Source: Marsupella aquatica
Taxonomy: Eukaryota > Marchantiophyta
NCBI GenBank assembly: GCA_973895155.1
Contig: OZ316893.1
Span: 6,758,001 to 6,822,000, forward strand
Direction of reading: 5' to 3'
DNA length: 64,000 bases
Under the pieces are notes generated by a model that was not told where the DNA came from, did no database searches, and was given only the letters and a program-made list of their open reading frames with translations. Both the position numbers and the translations under genes were made by a program. How positions within the stretch are numbered: position 1 is the first letter of the stretch; every line of letters starts with the position of its first letter. Positions 1 through 12,021 of the stretch are shown piece by piece.

Positions 1-3000
1 AGGATCATCATTTGTGTTTGGAATGGGAAGGACAGCTTTAGGTTTCACTAGTAATGTGACTAACACTACTGAATAACCTGGGGGAATCCTCTTGCCATGG
101 AACGTTGTGGAACCAACCTGCACTCTGGCAAATCCTACTCGTGTTCCACTCTCATCAACAGCTAACAAGCCACTTTGTCCCTCAGCATTAGGTGCTTTCC
201 CCACTTCCACCTTAGATCTTTTTGCCAGCACTGTTCTTGGAGGTTTGTATGAAACCTTTGACGTGGCTCTGCTCCCACCAGCAGACTTGCTTCATGTGCG
301 CATGCTTTCTCTCTTCACAGTAGTGAAGCTAGGCTCAGTAGGTTCCTCTGTTAGGACTGTCACAGTAGCAGGTTCATCACCTGGGAGTGTCATACCAACT
401 AACTCTTTGGTTGGATTTATCTCAACAAGAGGCACACTTGTCATTGAGAATGATACATTCTGCAAATCATTTATCTCTGCAATGGAGTCAAGATCTACAT
501 AGCATGAATCTGGCTCAATGGTATCATTGTCATGCTTGCTGATATCCTCATTTGCCCCAACATTGATATCATCCACTCCCTTGCCAATGTCATCCTCATC
601 CAAACATGGTTGACTGCCCTCTGTCAAACAAGTTGCTTGTACAGACTGCAACTTTGTTGCCTCTAAATTACAGCGAGTATTTGCCAGGTTCTCATACTTC
701 TTCTCTGTAGCACCTGTCTTATTCTCTATGGACACAACAACCACAATATATGTTACTGAAAATAACACATTCAACAAACAATGTCAATTCAAACTATACA
801 TTTAATAATCATATCCCACATAGTTGTAAAGGCCTTACCTTCAAGCCTACATGTCTTTGGCATGCCAGAAGAGTGCATCGACTTTGCCACCTCAAGTGGT
901 GATGGTGGAACTCCTGCAGAATTAGAATCAATTTTATCTCTCACCGACACAACAGCTTCCATTAATGTCTTGAAGTTCACATGGAACAAGTCAGTCAATG
1001 AATTCAAACGTTCATTGATCTCTGGAAGACATGTTTCGACAGCCTTCAAACAACCACTTATCTCTGTAAGTGAAGATCCACCTCCCTACATGACACAGGG
1101 GTATAGGTTCAATCACTCCATATGAAATGTTGGGCAATATATGCACAATCAATGTTATATACAGTGTACACCTGAAATTCAACACAGGTCATTCAATTAC
1201 CAATCAGAACTCATATAACTTACATGCTTGGAGGATTCAGATGCACCCTCTTGAGCCCGGGTGTTCACAATTTCAGCCCTCAACTCTTCTTTTGAAGGGC
1301 TTTGCCCCAATTGGGCTTTTTGCACATGCATGGCAAACACAAGTTATCGATCAATATTCAGGAACGTACACTAAAAAACAAAGTTTACATGTATGGGTTT
1401 ACACTAAAAAATAGTACATAGTGTAACATAAATTACATAGCTAGGCCATTCATTCTTACCAAACGTTTAGCTGCCGGTGCAGTGCCGGTCCTTCCTGTCA
1501 AATTAGAGTTCTGAACACTCAACCTGGCCTCGGTCATCTGTGAACTCTTCGTTTTTGAAGCATCTGTTACAAAATAAGCTACTAACCTTGCCCACACTTT
1601 ATCATCACAACTGGCTGGTGGAGGCATATCTGGCTTCTCCCCACCTTCCTTCCAAGCCTTATGCATTCTCCACCTCTCTTGCTTGATAATTTTACCTGCT
1701 GTACTCTCTAGGCAACCTATGTCCACGCCATCATCACTGCCCACATAATTCCATTTGGCAACAACATTTTCACATACAGTCTTCCAATCTTTTGGATGTT
1801 GTTTTTTAAAATTAATAACACTCACATCTAACCAACGCAATACTTCAGCTTTCAAATCAGCATGCCATCGGTTCTTGCGAGGACACTCAGCATCCACCCA
1901 TTGTCTCTCATTCAACTTTACGTTCCCTTTCTTTGTCACCTCCCCTCGTGCACTGCTCTCGGTAGTACTGGGCGTTGTATTGGCCACCCCTTCATTCACC
2001 CTACCTGGGGTTCTGAAGCCACCTGGGAAAATACAATGCCATTCATGCTTGAGAACTACATATAGCAGAATGGATGACGGCAACATTCAATGCTTCACTT
2101 CAAGAAAAATTCTTCAAACATACATACCTGTAGCTCTGCCTGTAGATGCCTGTGCAGGGACTGCACTCTGAAATTGTTGCGACCCTGGACCACCTGTCCA
2201 GCCTAGTACAGGGGCCGGATGATGTCACTTTCTAGGTATGTGTGTGCAAACATATGTACTGAAAACTAAGTACAAACTGTAGGAAAACAACTGAACATTC
2301 ACCGACATACCTGTCCCCCTTCCGTGCTGCATCTGCATAGGGGCATTAGTGAATACTTGAGTCGATGGTTTGACTGTCCAACCTGCACACATACATTTTC
2401 TATCATTATACATGTGCAGAGTCCCCCCCCCCCCACGTGAATGGACTCCACATATAATGAGTTCTTCCATTGCTGACAAGATCAGACATTACCTGCTCCT
2501 CTTCCAGCGTTTGTAGGTACTGAATTTTGATATCCCTGCCAATTACCTTCACCACCTTCCCAACCTTGTTCATTCCATGACCCACCACCATCCTCCCAAC
2601 CTGGTTCAACCCATGTCTGTCCTTGTGGACATTGGAACTGATCATTACTAGCATTTGCCCAATCAGGTTGGGCAGAATCTGCATGCAATGGCAGGTGGAC
2701 AGAATTTCATGTTGTCTGAATCCAATACATCCCAAACAATGTCAAAAATTGATATGCAGTCTGAAATTCAGGAGTGCCATGCCTTCACAAAGAACTGGCA
2801 TATAGATATATACTCACATCCCCATGGTTGAGGTGGACGTCCATACCCACGAGATTGTGGGTTTGGACCTGCTCTGCCTCTACCACGGGCATAACCTAGA
2901 GCTTGCCCCCTGCCATAGTATTGGGCACCAGCCTGGGATCTACCACTACTACCACCTTGCCAACCTTGATCAGAGGTCAGCCCCCCCTGCTGGTATGGTG

Positions 3001-3311
3001 CATGCACAGGCTTCGAAGGCAAAACAGAACTGGCAGGACGCTGCATCACATCACCAACTACAATGTCAGGAACTAAGCAAGGTACATATGTGTAGTACTG
3101 AACATATGAAACCTCTAAACAAGAGTTTTTAACTCAAAACCTTGTTGGGAAAACTACTTACATGTTTCTTTTGGGGCTGCTCTGCAATGTATTCATCTTC
3201 ATAACCCCCATCCTCATCCATTTCCTCTGGAAAATACTCATCATCTGCATCTTCTTGTCTAGTGTCTGCACCCACCTGTGCAGCATCAATGTCATCTCCA
3301 CATTCTGCCAT
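1..3311 (-). CDS. TnpA-like CACTA/En-Spm protein (Transposase_24 type), multi-exon, 3' end outside window
   Basis: This is the probable accessory (TnpA-like) gene of a CACTA transposon. The start is ATG at 3311-3309, followed by a short acidic exon (to 3162, donor gtaagt). Further exon-like blocks are roughly 2818-3040 (Gly/Arg-rich), 2493-2678 (Trp/Gly/Gln-rich), 2311-2382, 1433-2020, 839-1049, 292-705 and 1 to about 280, most bounded by GT-AG sites on the minus strand. The 1433-2020 block contains WRMHKAWKEGG followed by PPP, W-RLV-YF and QNSNLTGRTG. This matches the spacing of the plant Ptta/En/Spm Transposase_24 family. The leftmost exon has the family's typical tail (VGFARVQV, FHGKRIPPGYSV, AVLPIPN). 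The exon chain is my reconstruction and some ends are approximate. A solo LTR is inserted 36 bp upstream of the ATG and may have disturbed its promoter. The family assignment is fairly firm. Intactness is unknown. Confidence 0.6.
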
Positions 3312-3347
3312 TGTAGGTACGACCTTCTTGCTCAACCTGTCACTCCG

Positions 3348-5246
3348 TGTGATGCCTAGACAGGAATCACTCGGCCGGTTAAGTGGGTAAAGCAGGAAGG
3401 CACCCTAGGAACACCTTAGTATAGTGACAAAACAAGGAAAATATAAACAATTAGGGGCAACCATGGAACCCGGGCAGAGGCCGGAGGTAAGGCTGAGGGT
3501 GAAAACCCGATTAGGGTTAGGGCGCGTTAAGCGTCGGCGGCTAGGAAGGATCAACGGGAAGAAGGACCGGCAGAGGAGAGGGGTAAGGAGCGCTTGCAGG
3601 AGATGGTGGCTCATTTGCGAGCACGAACTAGGCAGACGACTACGGGAGGCCAACTACTGTCAGCTGCTTAGGCAAGCACTCGGGAGAGAGTAGATACCGA
3701 CGATCAACCTAAGGAGGGTATGAGCAACGTCAATCAAGCGGCACATTTCTGGGGATGCCTGTTCGAACGGGCAACTGAGTACATCAAGACTTACGAGGAC
3801 GAGGAGTCAGAAAGGGCAGCTCGAGAATGGCAGGAGCTCGCTCGATTGTGGGAGCTGCAGAAGACGGCTTTCTTAGGAGGCGAACTCATCAAGGACGAGT
3901 TCCTGTGGACGCCTACTTCCAATCAACTCGACGATCTTCTGTTTTGCAAAGACAGCGTCGTCGGCATCCGAGAGGCCATCAAGAACTGCAACGACATACA
4001 CTGGGAATTAAAGGGTAGCACGGAAAGGTGGACCCGGGCCGTGGTGATCAAGGAGGTAGACCCAGCACCGACCCCAGACAGGGTCACGGCTAAGGATCCA
4101 ACTACCCTAGGGGAAGGGGAGGCCGAAGCCGTGGGAGTGGCTGAAGCCGAAGCCGTGGGTATTACCGAGGCCGGTGTCGAGGCCGAAGCCGAAGGTGGAC
4201 CCAGTCAGGCCGATGGAGAGTTGACTCGGTCAAGGGCAGGTAATCTGTCAGTAGGCGGGCCAACGGCAGTGGCTGAGGAGGAAGTATTGGGGGCGTCCAT
4301 TGAGGATCCACCACCGGTGTCGTGACGGTGCAAGGGCGCCGTTCCTTTTAGGGAGGGCGGACGTGGAGGGAGGAGGCGTGAGTGGGCAGGGCGGGCACGG
4401 ATCTCCACGTTTAGGATTAGGATCAGAACCAGGAGCGGCCCTGACACTTAGCTTAGTGGGATTGCGGTCCCACTGGTAGGAGCAACACTTGTGCTCCTGC
4501 CTTGCTGTACATAGGTAGATTCGGGCAAGTAGATTACTGTTAAGTAGATTAGGCTTACGATGCAAAGAATGGCGGATCCACTACCAGGATAAGTACCTGG
4601 GCAGCGGGGAGCTCAGGGCCTCTTCTTTAGCAAGTTTTTAGTTTGCACCAGCCGGGCTGGGATCAAGTAGTACGAGAAGCTCTCGGTTAGTCATACAGTG
4701 ACCCTTGTGTATATTCATGTTTCCTCATGCCTAAGAGCTGAATAGAGTTGGCCTCACGGCTTAGTTCGCAGAACTTGTGTATGAGATGTACTGTTTGTAT
4801 GGCAAGTGCATGGTATGACTCAGTCAGAATGAGTCATTTTGCTATTTGTGTGTCGCATTAACTTGTGTGAAGAGTGCCCACATCAACAGAAGGAAGGAAA
4901 GTAAGCAGGGGAGTGAGAGTTGGATGTGTCGAGCTGAGAGAGGTCTTAGCGGCTTAACCAAGCCTATTGGGGATCATTCCGGCGGCGGAATCCAAACATA
5001 CCTAACAAGACGGAGGGGAAGACAGGGGAAGACAAGGGAAGGCCTATATTAGGCCGGCTACGTATCTCATGACCCGATGAAGGATCTGTCCAGTATATGT
5101 GTGTAAAATGTTAATAGTAGTGGTAGAAGGTTAGCAGCGTCCCATGCCGCTAAGCCGCGGAAACGGCCTCGCCAAGCACGAAACCTGCGGGAATCGGCTT
5201 GAGCTGGGGGGTTTCTTGGGGTTAGGGAGCCATGGGACGCACCACA
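3348..5246 (+). mobile_element. Family A solo LTR, internally deleted, with 5 bp target duplication
   Basis: It begins TGTGATGCC and ends CACCACA, with ctccg on both sides (3343-3347 and 5247-5251). The sequence matches both LTRs of the element at 20548-36025 but is 1899 bp instead of 4627. About 2.7 kb is missing at one point near 4030, where the LTR segment at 21236 is joined to the segment at 23975. Both original flanks contain cagg, so a short-homology deletion is likely. It inserted into the CACTA region just upstream of the TnpA-like start. Confidence 0.93.
3463..4325 (+). pseudogene. Deleted copy of the LTR-encoded ORF
   Basis: This is the remnant of the long LTR frame described at 20663-24262. 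The start (ATG in context aaccATGG) and the C-terminal Glu/Ala-rich tail are kept. The central conserved region and the coiled coil are lost in the internal deletion, and a one-base loss near 3683 (ctcgggagag against ctcggggagag in the full LTR) shifts the early frame. From 3720 the frame is open to the family stop at 4323-4325, and it crosses the deletion junction in phase. No function is expected. Confidence 0.8.
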
Positions 5247-5251
5247 CTCCG

Positions 5252-5699
5252 ACGCACAGGCCCAGAGATAGTGCTGGTCACCCTTCTTGCGTACTCCTTT
5301 TGTTTCTTTGAAAATGCTGTGGCTCTGCGACATTCCAATATGAGAATACAGTCACAATTTCAGTGCCACATTGAACTATTCATGTCACACAAACTCAGCG
5401 GAGGGGTGTAGTTGAGAATCGTTCCCTTACAATTCAGCCACATCCTTTTCCAGATCCAGTTCTGCGATTTTGGCTTTCACGTATGCTCGTTGTTCCGTAG
5501 CTTTCCTTTCATACTCACACATCTCTGTGTCACTCTGTTCCATCCTACTGGACCACAAAAACATGTCATCTATGGTCACCCCGTATAACACAATGCAACC
5601 ACAATCACCAGGCATCCATCCAGACATCTGTGTTGCTTCAGAATTACTTTATTACACATCCTTCCCCTCACTAATGTCCATGCAAACAATTCACATTAC
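5252..5699 (-). other. Spacer between Tnp2 and TnpA-like genes, with one small unrecognised frame
   Basis: This 448 bp stretch lies between the right target duplication of the solo LTR and the Tnp2 stop codon. On the minus strand 5427-5627 is open for 66 codons, with a charged, helix-prone second half (CEYERKATEQRAYVKAKIAEL). I do not recognise it. It could be a leftover exon of the transposon or chance. No TIR is visible. Confidence 0.3.
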
Positions 5700-8600
5700 T
5701 CATGGCACAGGCACACTGTTGGCATCTGCATCTCTGAATTCGCCTCCTTCAGCAAATGCATCTACCCTTGTCACAGGAATGAAGTCCCCGGTATCATGAA
5801 CTACAGGCACTTGGTCTGAACGCCGACAATCAAAGGCACTATGAGAGTGTAAATGAAACTCAAGGTTTGATCCTTCCATCCGACGTTGCCTGGCCTGTTT
5901 ATGACACACTACACGCCAACCTGGGGAGTCTTCCACATCCAGGAAGAAAGCTTGCTCCACCTGACTAGGAAACACAAATGGCTCAGACCATTCGGGAAAT
6001 TTCCCTCTGAAATTGGCCAGCAAGAAACCGTCGTTGTCTCTCTTCATGGTAGCCCTGTTACCAAGCCAATCCTGCCGCACCCATGAACCTTTCATAAGAA
6101 TCACAGGACTGGACACCGCCCCATAGTCTAGAGCCCATATGTCAACTAATTCTCCCACATATCCCATCTCCATCCAGGCCCTGTCGTGATTGTGGCTCTG
6201 TTGCTCAAATACAGCGATGAGCCCGCAGTCATTCGTCACCCTGTAGGCACTGTCACCATCCTTCACTCGGAAGTGATTCCCATATGCTCTCATCCGTTTG
6301 TAAGTCTTCACTTTCAGGCTAGGGGCATTAGACAGTAGGTAAACATCTGCATCCATGTCTGGGTGGGTCTCGTGATGCTCTCTAATTGCCACTCTGATCC
6401 ACTCCATGAAACCTGGAAAAGTTGTTCCTGCAGTGGGATGGGCCGCCTTCAATGACTCATACTCCCTGAACGAACAACCACACAGCATTAGCTTGGGTAA
6501 ACATGAACAGGCTGAAGGAGAAAACCACACGAACACAACATTTAAGCTCATGAACTGGATTATAGCACATGTATGCACTCACTGTATCCAGGGTTCCATC
6601 ACCACAGTGTTGTGCAATACAAAGTCATGTGCCAAGTCTCTCATAGATATGGTCAGGTTCTTTGTGGTTGCAGCCCCTTCCAGTACTTCACCTATCACCC
6701 CTTCCTCCTCATCAGAATTCCACACCCTGGTCTTCACATGCTCATATTGTGCTATGTATTCGGTCAGAAATCTCAGAGTCTCATCCTTGATGTAACCTTT
6801 AGCCATGCTTGCTTCAGGTTTGTAATATGTTCTCACGTGACCTTTGAGTAGCTTCATGTACCGTTCCAAAGGGTACAACCAACGAGCACTCACAGGCCCA
6901 AATTGGTGTAGCTCTTCCACAACATGGACAAGTAGGTGGGTCATGACATCAAAAAATGCGGGAGGAAAATAAATCTCCAGGTCACAGAGCACCTGAGCGA
7001 CATCTTCTGTCAGTTGTGGGAAGTGTGTTTCATCCCAAACCTTCACACAAATACGATGAAACACATCACTGAGTCGCATGATCACAGTACGAACAGGCTT
7101 CTGCAACAGGCCCCTCAGGCATAAAGGCAACACCTGTTGCATCAACATATGGTAGTCATGGCTTTTCATACTACCAAGCTTTCTAGTCATGATATGCTTC
7201 TTGAAAGCACTGCCATAGTTTGAAGGAACCTTCAAAGAACTCAACCTCTGCACAAATAGTTCCCACTCTGTATCTGTCAGAACATAGGGCGCTTGGTACT
7301 TCAAGAGCACATCAGCTCTGTGGGCATGTGGCCTCAACCAAAGATGGGGTTTCATTCCCCTCTGTTCAAGATCCAATCTCACTGAACCAGTGTCTTTCTC
7401 TCCACACAAGAATCTGAGTAGACTCTCACAAATATTCTTTTCAATGTGCATAACATCAATGTTATGTTTGCTTGGCTCAAACTCCTGCATCGTTGCAATG
7501 CAAAAGCGTCAGGAAATGCCTCAAGTTTAGTCTCTCTCTTCGAAATGAATGCACATGCTCTGAACCAAAACATGTATCCCAATTAGCATCAACTCCAAGA
7601 GGCTTACCCTCCAGTACTTGAGCTCCAAGTCCAATATGCTCAGTCTTTTTACACCATATCGCTTTATTGGATCACTCACTCCATCTTCCCTGCCCCCTCG
7701 TTTGATATAGTCATCCCTTAGTGCTCCCCACTGCCTGATCTCCTCTTTGGTCACTCGTGCCGGGGGTCCACGTTGCTCAATCTCATTGCCAAAGTGTGCA
7801 ATCAGTGCCTGTCTTTCTCTGTAAGGGTGATCTGCCTTCAGAAAACGATGATGGCCCATGTATATCACTTTCTGCAGGGCTCTGGAGTACTCACTGGTGA
7901 CATTGCGCCCACAGATAGTACAAGCACAATATTCTTTTGTTGTTTGGCTTGATATCATCCCATGGGCTGGGTAGTCAGCTATAGTCAGAATGACAATGGC
8001 TCTAAGGATGAATGGGTTTAACCTCCCAAGCCTCTGTAGGACATCATATGTGAGAACTCCTTCCTCCCAAAGCTTTCTCAATTCCTCCACTAGGGGAGCC
8101 AGAAACACATCTATGTTGGCAGATACAGCACTGTCTGGCCCTGGTATCAGTAGGACCATCAGAACAAAAAATCGCTTTGTAATCATCCAAGGAGGAAGGT
8201 TATAATTCAAAATAGTTACAGGCCAACACGAAAATTTGTTGTTCTTGTCTCCAAATGGGTTTACCCCATCCAATGATAGCCCAAGTCTGACATTCCTTGG
8301 CTCAGCAGCAAATTCGGGATACATCTCATCTATGAGTTTCCATTGCCTTGAATCTGCAGCATGTCGTTGTAGCCCATCATCACTTTTCTTGTCAGTTGCC
8401 CAAGTCATCATCTCCGAGATGGCACGGCTTCTGAACATCCGCTGAAGTCTGGGAATGAGTGGAAAATGACGAAGTACCTTGGCGGGAACCATAGACTTTC
8501 CTGAGTTCCGATACCTGTGCTTCCCACACTTAGGGCATGTCAACGATTCTTTATACTCCTTTCTGAAAAGAACATGCCCATCAGGACAGGCATGGATCGA

Positions 8601-9431
8601 ATCATAGTTCAATCCAAGATTAGATATGCATCTTTTTGCCTCGTACATGTTCTTGGGCAAAATATTACCATCTGGTAGCACAGTTGTTCGCAAGAATGCC
8701 AACAACTCAGAAACCAAAACGTTGGGGACATTGTGGTTGCCGCAAATGTTCAGGAACATGATGACAAATCCCAGTTTAGAACATTTGCTACCGGGGTACA
8801 AAGACTTCCTGCCTTCCTGTATTTGCAGGGGAGAGCCAAACATCCCATCATGCCCAGGGGTTTCCTGCCCTATCTCAAACTCATCAAGAGGCTCTTCGAC
8901 AGGGGGCACACTTGCATCTGCAGCCGTATCCTCTTCGTTGTCCAGCCCATCATGAAATGCATCCAAGTCTTGGAAGATGTCTCTCACCATCTCTTCCACA
9001 TGAATTCCTTTGTCACGTGGTGCTGCCTGAGCACCATCCCGTTGGAGAGCTGACAACCCACAGAGACCAGCTACAACATTTTCAAATGCACCAGGCAGAA
9101 CCTCACTTGCCCGTCTTGCAGCATTGGCAGCATCAAATTCTAACCTCCACTCCTCGTCGGAAGAATCTTCCTCTGCAGGATCATTCCAAACTCGATGTCG
9201 TGGATCTCTTCCATGAACCGCGATATGCCGCCAAACCTCATTCAGACCCCTGGTACGGGATCCTTGGCAGATTGCACAAGGACATCTCATCCTACTGGCT
9301 CCTGAAAGTCTGGTTCGTAACCTTTCACGCTGCCAAAGCTTATTATCATGGCGTGATTCCCTTGTGGGATGATGCAAAGGCAGTGCCTGTGCCCTGGGCT
9401 GGGTCTGGGGAGGGTGGTGACCAGGGTGCAT
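5700..9431 (-). CDS. tnp2: Tnp2/TnpD-type CACTA transposase, three exons
   Basis: This is the catalytic transposase of an En/Spm (CACTA) element. Exons are complement 7608-9431, 6583-7484 and 5700-6465. The donors (gtaagc, gtgagt) and acceptors (gatgcag, gttcag) keep frame and give 1163 residues, close to family size. In order it has: an N-terminal Transpos_assoc zinc motif (CPCAIC, then WRHIAVHG); a Cys pair CPKCGKHRYR; the Tnp2 core with LGLSLDGVNPFG, YNLPPWM and IDVFLAPLVEEL; the ADYPAHGM block and a CTIC pair; DUF4218 in exon 2 (FGPVSARWLYPLERYM, then KGYI); and a DUF4216-like region in exon 3 (WALDYG, then ANF and QVEQAFFLDV). I see no internal stop or frameshift, so the gene may be functional or recently active. 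The TnpA-like gene follows on the same strand, as in Spm. The start is the first ATG before the zinc motif. Confidence 0.93.
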
Positions 9432-9863
9432 TGTAACAGGCTGGGAGCTCTGCAGTCATGGACAGCAGTGAACAAGGATGCCTAATGGTGGTATTTGTGT
9501 TCCATATATCCCTGACTGTATCTGCCAAAAGAGTTAACATAACGTGTACTAAATTCTCACAAACCCTAAACCACCCCAAAAGAAAAAACAGGTTCGCAAG
9601 TAGTGTACCTATTGTCAAGTGAATGACACAAAATTCCTAAATGTTGGAGGGTGTCACCACCTCCTCCGCTGTCCTCAAATGTACCGCCTCTGCATGTACG
9701 TTTACAGTGACACCCCCAGGCAGCAGGAAACAACAATCCGCCAACAGTAAAATAAGCCCAACTGCCACCAACCATAACAAGGTACATTAGTTCAAAGATC
9801 ACATTTATTTCAATGATCTGATTTATACAAAAAAACTTGTGTCCAAACTGATGCTACTACTCC
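9432..9863. other. Intergenic spacer upstream of Tnp2
   Basis: These 432 bases separate the BRCT frame from the Tnp2 start codon. I see no gene or clear repeat. The stretch should hold the Tnp2 promoter or 5' leader, but no convincing TATA box stands out. Confidence 0.3.
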
Positions 9864-10742
9864 TCACTCTGATTCAGAATCGCTAATGACCCATTCCTCA
9901 CTTGTTGTCTCATAGTCCTCTCTGTAAGGATCCTGACCCTTCCGTGGCCAGGCCTCAAAAAGATCATAGTCCATTGGGTTTTGATGCTTCCCAGCTGCTA
10001 CTGATTCCACAAGCCAAGCATATGAAACCACAAACACATTATGGGACATGACATAAAAGTGAATGTCTCCCTTCCCAAACTTGCGGCAGGCTTTGGGATA
10101 TGACTTAGTAATGACATGAGTGGTGTCCTCTGTTATATTCTCCTCCACTGTCCCACCTAGGTCAAGCACTGTGGACTTGTACACTTTGCACTTAACCTCT
10201 CCAATTCCCGCCTCCACAAATACCATGCTCAGCCCTTTCAGAATGGGGGTTGGTTGCTTCGTCTCCTCAGCCAACATACTCTTCAGCCTTGTAGAGCTCT
10301 GTCCTTTGTTGAGTACAGGTCCATATTGGAGATCAGCAAGCCGTGCCTTTGTTTCCCAGACTTCTTGTTCAACCCAAGCTGATGCAGTAGCTTCTTCATC
10401 CTCCCACAACTCATATTGCTCAGTATCCTGTACAATCTTATGTGCTATGGAATCTGTGATCCAAGAGGCCTCAACTACTTTTAGGCCTTGCTTAGTAATT
10501 GCAGAATTCATGTAGGACCATGACCACTTCTTTATCACTGATAGCCATGTCCCTGCAACAACATGTGTAGTCTCTGGAGTGATGTCCTGAACTACAGTGC
10601 CATGGAGCTCAGAGAATCGTTTCTGTATAGTTGGCCAATGCACTTTGGTCAACCCATGCTGGCCATGGACCAAAATCGCTCTGACCCCTGTAAACACTGC
10701 TGGGTGGTCACACTTTCTATGTTTACCAGGCTCCATGTACAC
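9864..10742 (-). CDS. Protein with two BRCT-like domains, linked to the CACTA region
   Basis: BRCT domains bind phosphopeptides or DNA ends in repair and chromatin proteins. The frame is open for 292 codons, and the first ATG is at 10736. Domain 1 (about residues 15-115) shows FTGVRAILVHG, then LHGTVVQDITPETTHVV and a WI-DSI end. Domain 2 (about 180-275) shows GLSMVFVEAG, then LGGTVEENITEDTTHVI and SYAWLVESVAAGK. Both follow the BRCT pattern of a hydrophobic strand, GG/HG turn, THVV and a final W helix, and resemble the single BRCT of DNA polymerase lambda-like proteins. A charged linker joins them, and the C-terminus is acidic (SDSESE). I see no polymerase or RING part. It sits on the same strand just upstream of Tnp2 and downstream of the EDM2-like PHD frame, with which it may be spliced. 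It could be a captured host fragment or an adjacent host gene. Confidence 0.7.
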   Translation of the reverse strand: MYMEPGKHRKCDHPAVFTGVRAILVHGQHGLTKVHWPTIQKRFSELHGTVVQDITPETTHVVAGTWLSVIKKWSWSYMNSAITKQGLKVVEASWITDSIAHKIVQDTEQYELWEDEEATASAWVEQEVWETKARLADLQYGPVLNKGQSSTRLKSMLAEETKQPTPILKGLSMVFVEAGIGEVKCKVYKSTVLDLGGTVEENITEDTTHVITKSYPKACRKFGKGDIHFYVMSHNVFVVSYAWLVESVAAGKHQNPMDYDLFEAWPRKGQDPYREDYETTSEEWVISDSESE

Positions 10743-11329
10743 ACACCCTACGTGATGACAGTGAATTTTGGAAGAATGGGTTCACCTGACAATACAAGGA
10801 CAACAAAATTCCTGCTTTTTGAGTTGATCTGGCCCACTGGTGCTCAGGTCCGATTTTGATAGGTACAAGGGATATGTGAACAATACGTACTAGGCACCTG
10901 CACGGATGCAGGACATTGTTTGAATATATACTACAAAATCCATATCCGTGGTGAAATGAAGTGCAACCAACTTGTCATGGCACATACATATTTTGTTGTA
11001 AAGGAGGATACATTCAAATGACAAACTTATAGGGAAATTTGATTAATTGCATGCCTGATAATTTATACGCTTACAACTTAGAAGTCCTGTTTTAATTTAG
11101 CAGTCTGATGAAAGTGTTTATGAAAATGACCACTCAGCCTAAATACTTCCAAGAAGGCTTGTAAGGATAAGTTTGTATAGGCATGTACCCAGCCACTGAC
11201 GCCAGAGCACAAGATAAGTGCTGCCTATATAAACTCGCCTACCCAACTCCTTTTCAAAATTGGAATCTCTGCAATCTCAAAAAATAGTACATCCACATCA
11301 GGTGCACTGTGCATGTACAATGTTCAGCT
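10743..11329. other. Gap between BRCT and PHD frames, possible intron
   Basis: These 587 bases are AT-rich and hold no open frame of note. On the minus strand a possible donor (ctgtgaag) overlaps the end of the PHD frame, and possible acceptors (ttgtcag, cacgtag) lie just before the BRCT frame. The gap could therefore be an intron joining the two into one protein. This is unproven. Confidence 0.3.
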
Positions 11330-12010
11330 TCACAGCCAAGATATGTGATCTCTCACAGGAGTGCGCGAGGTAGGATCAATGGCATGGCGATGACAATAAA
11401 ATATCCATCGATCAACACCATGTGCAGAGTGATCATAGATTTCTCTGTCACAAGCATAACCCTTTGCTTGATGATCTTTCAGGCAATGATAGTGCCACAT
11501 AGTGGGACACCTAGCACAGTGGACTATGTCAGTCCAGTAGTCATCATCATGCTCACCACATGCCTTGCACCTATGAAGTGGGCAAGCTGTGGCATGAGCA
11601 GGCAAACACTCAAAACAGAAAAATCTCACACAAAAACGGTCTAGACATTTCCTAACATTTGCTGCAGCATCAACAGAGCCCTCATAGGACCCCAACTTCC
11701 CACACTGTGCACACTTAGCCTGCTTCTCCAAACAATCAGTGCACATCCAGTCTCCCTGGTGTGTTGACGGGAGGCCCACCCCTGGACAGTTGTTTTCTGT
11801 AGCAAGGTCAGACTCCGGGTTGAGGTGGAAATGCCTCATGCAAGGGCCCTCACAAATGACCAGGGCCCCACCATCGTCACAAATGGCACAACAATGAGCT
11901 GCCTTCTGGAAAATCTGACTTGCAGAGAAGTTAGTAGCATCTGCCCCAAGTACACCTGTGTTTCTCACCTCTGTCACACGCTTTTTGGCTTGAATTTTAG
12001 GCCGTGCCAT
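11330..12010 (-). CDS. EDM2-like multi-PHD zinc-finger protein
   Basis: The product is a 226-residue Cys/His-rich protein. In EDM2 of Arabidopsis, this type of PHD module reads histone marks and affects heterochromatin and transposon silencing. The first finger starts CCAICDDGGALVICEGPC at about residue 40 and runs to WMCTDC near 93. A second module follows (CAQCGKLGSYEG, then FFCFECLPAH, then CPLHRCKACGEH), then CARCPTMWHYHCL. It ends in FYCHRHAID and RTPVRDHISWL, which mirrors the end of the EDM2 PHD block. From memory, that tail similarity is the most specific evidence. EDM2's methyltransferase-like region is absent here. The start is ATG at 12010. The frame is intact and lies on the same strand as Tnp2. 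It may be transposon-captured or one exon of a larger gene. Confidence 0.75.
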   Translation of the reverse strand: MARPKIQAKKRVTEVRNTGVLGADATNFSASQIFQKAAHCCAICDDGGALVICEGPCMRHFHLNPESDLATENNCPGVGLPSTHQGDWMCTDCLEKQAKCAQCGKLGSYEGSVDAAANVRKCLDRFCVRFFCFECLPAHATACPLHRCKACGEHDDDYWTDIVHCARCPTMWHYHCLKDHQAKGYACDREIYDHSAHGVDRWIFYCHRHAIDPTSRTPVRDHISWL

Positions 12011-12021
12011 GCCTGCGCATG

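Noticed and set aside
3543-3560. Telomere-like ttagggttagggc string in the LTRs
   Set aside because: Only about two units, and it lies inside coding sequence of the LTR in all four copies. No telomeric array.
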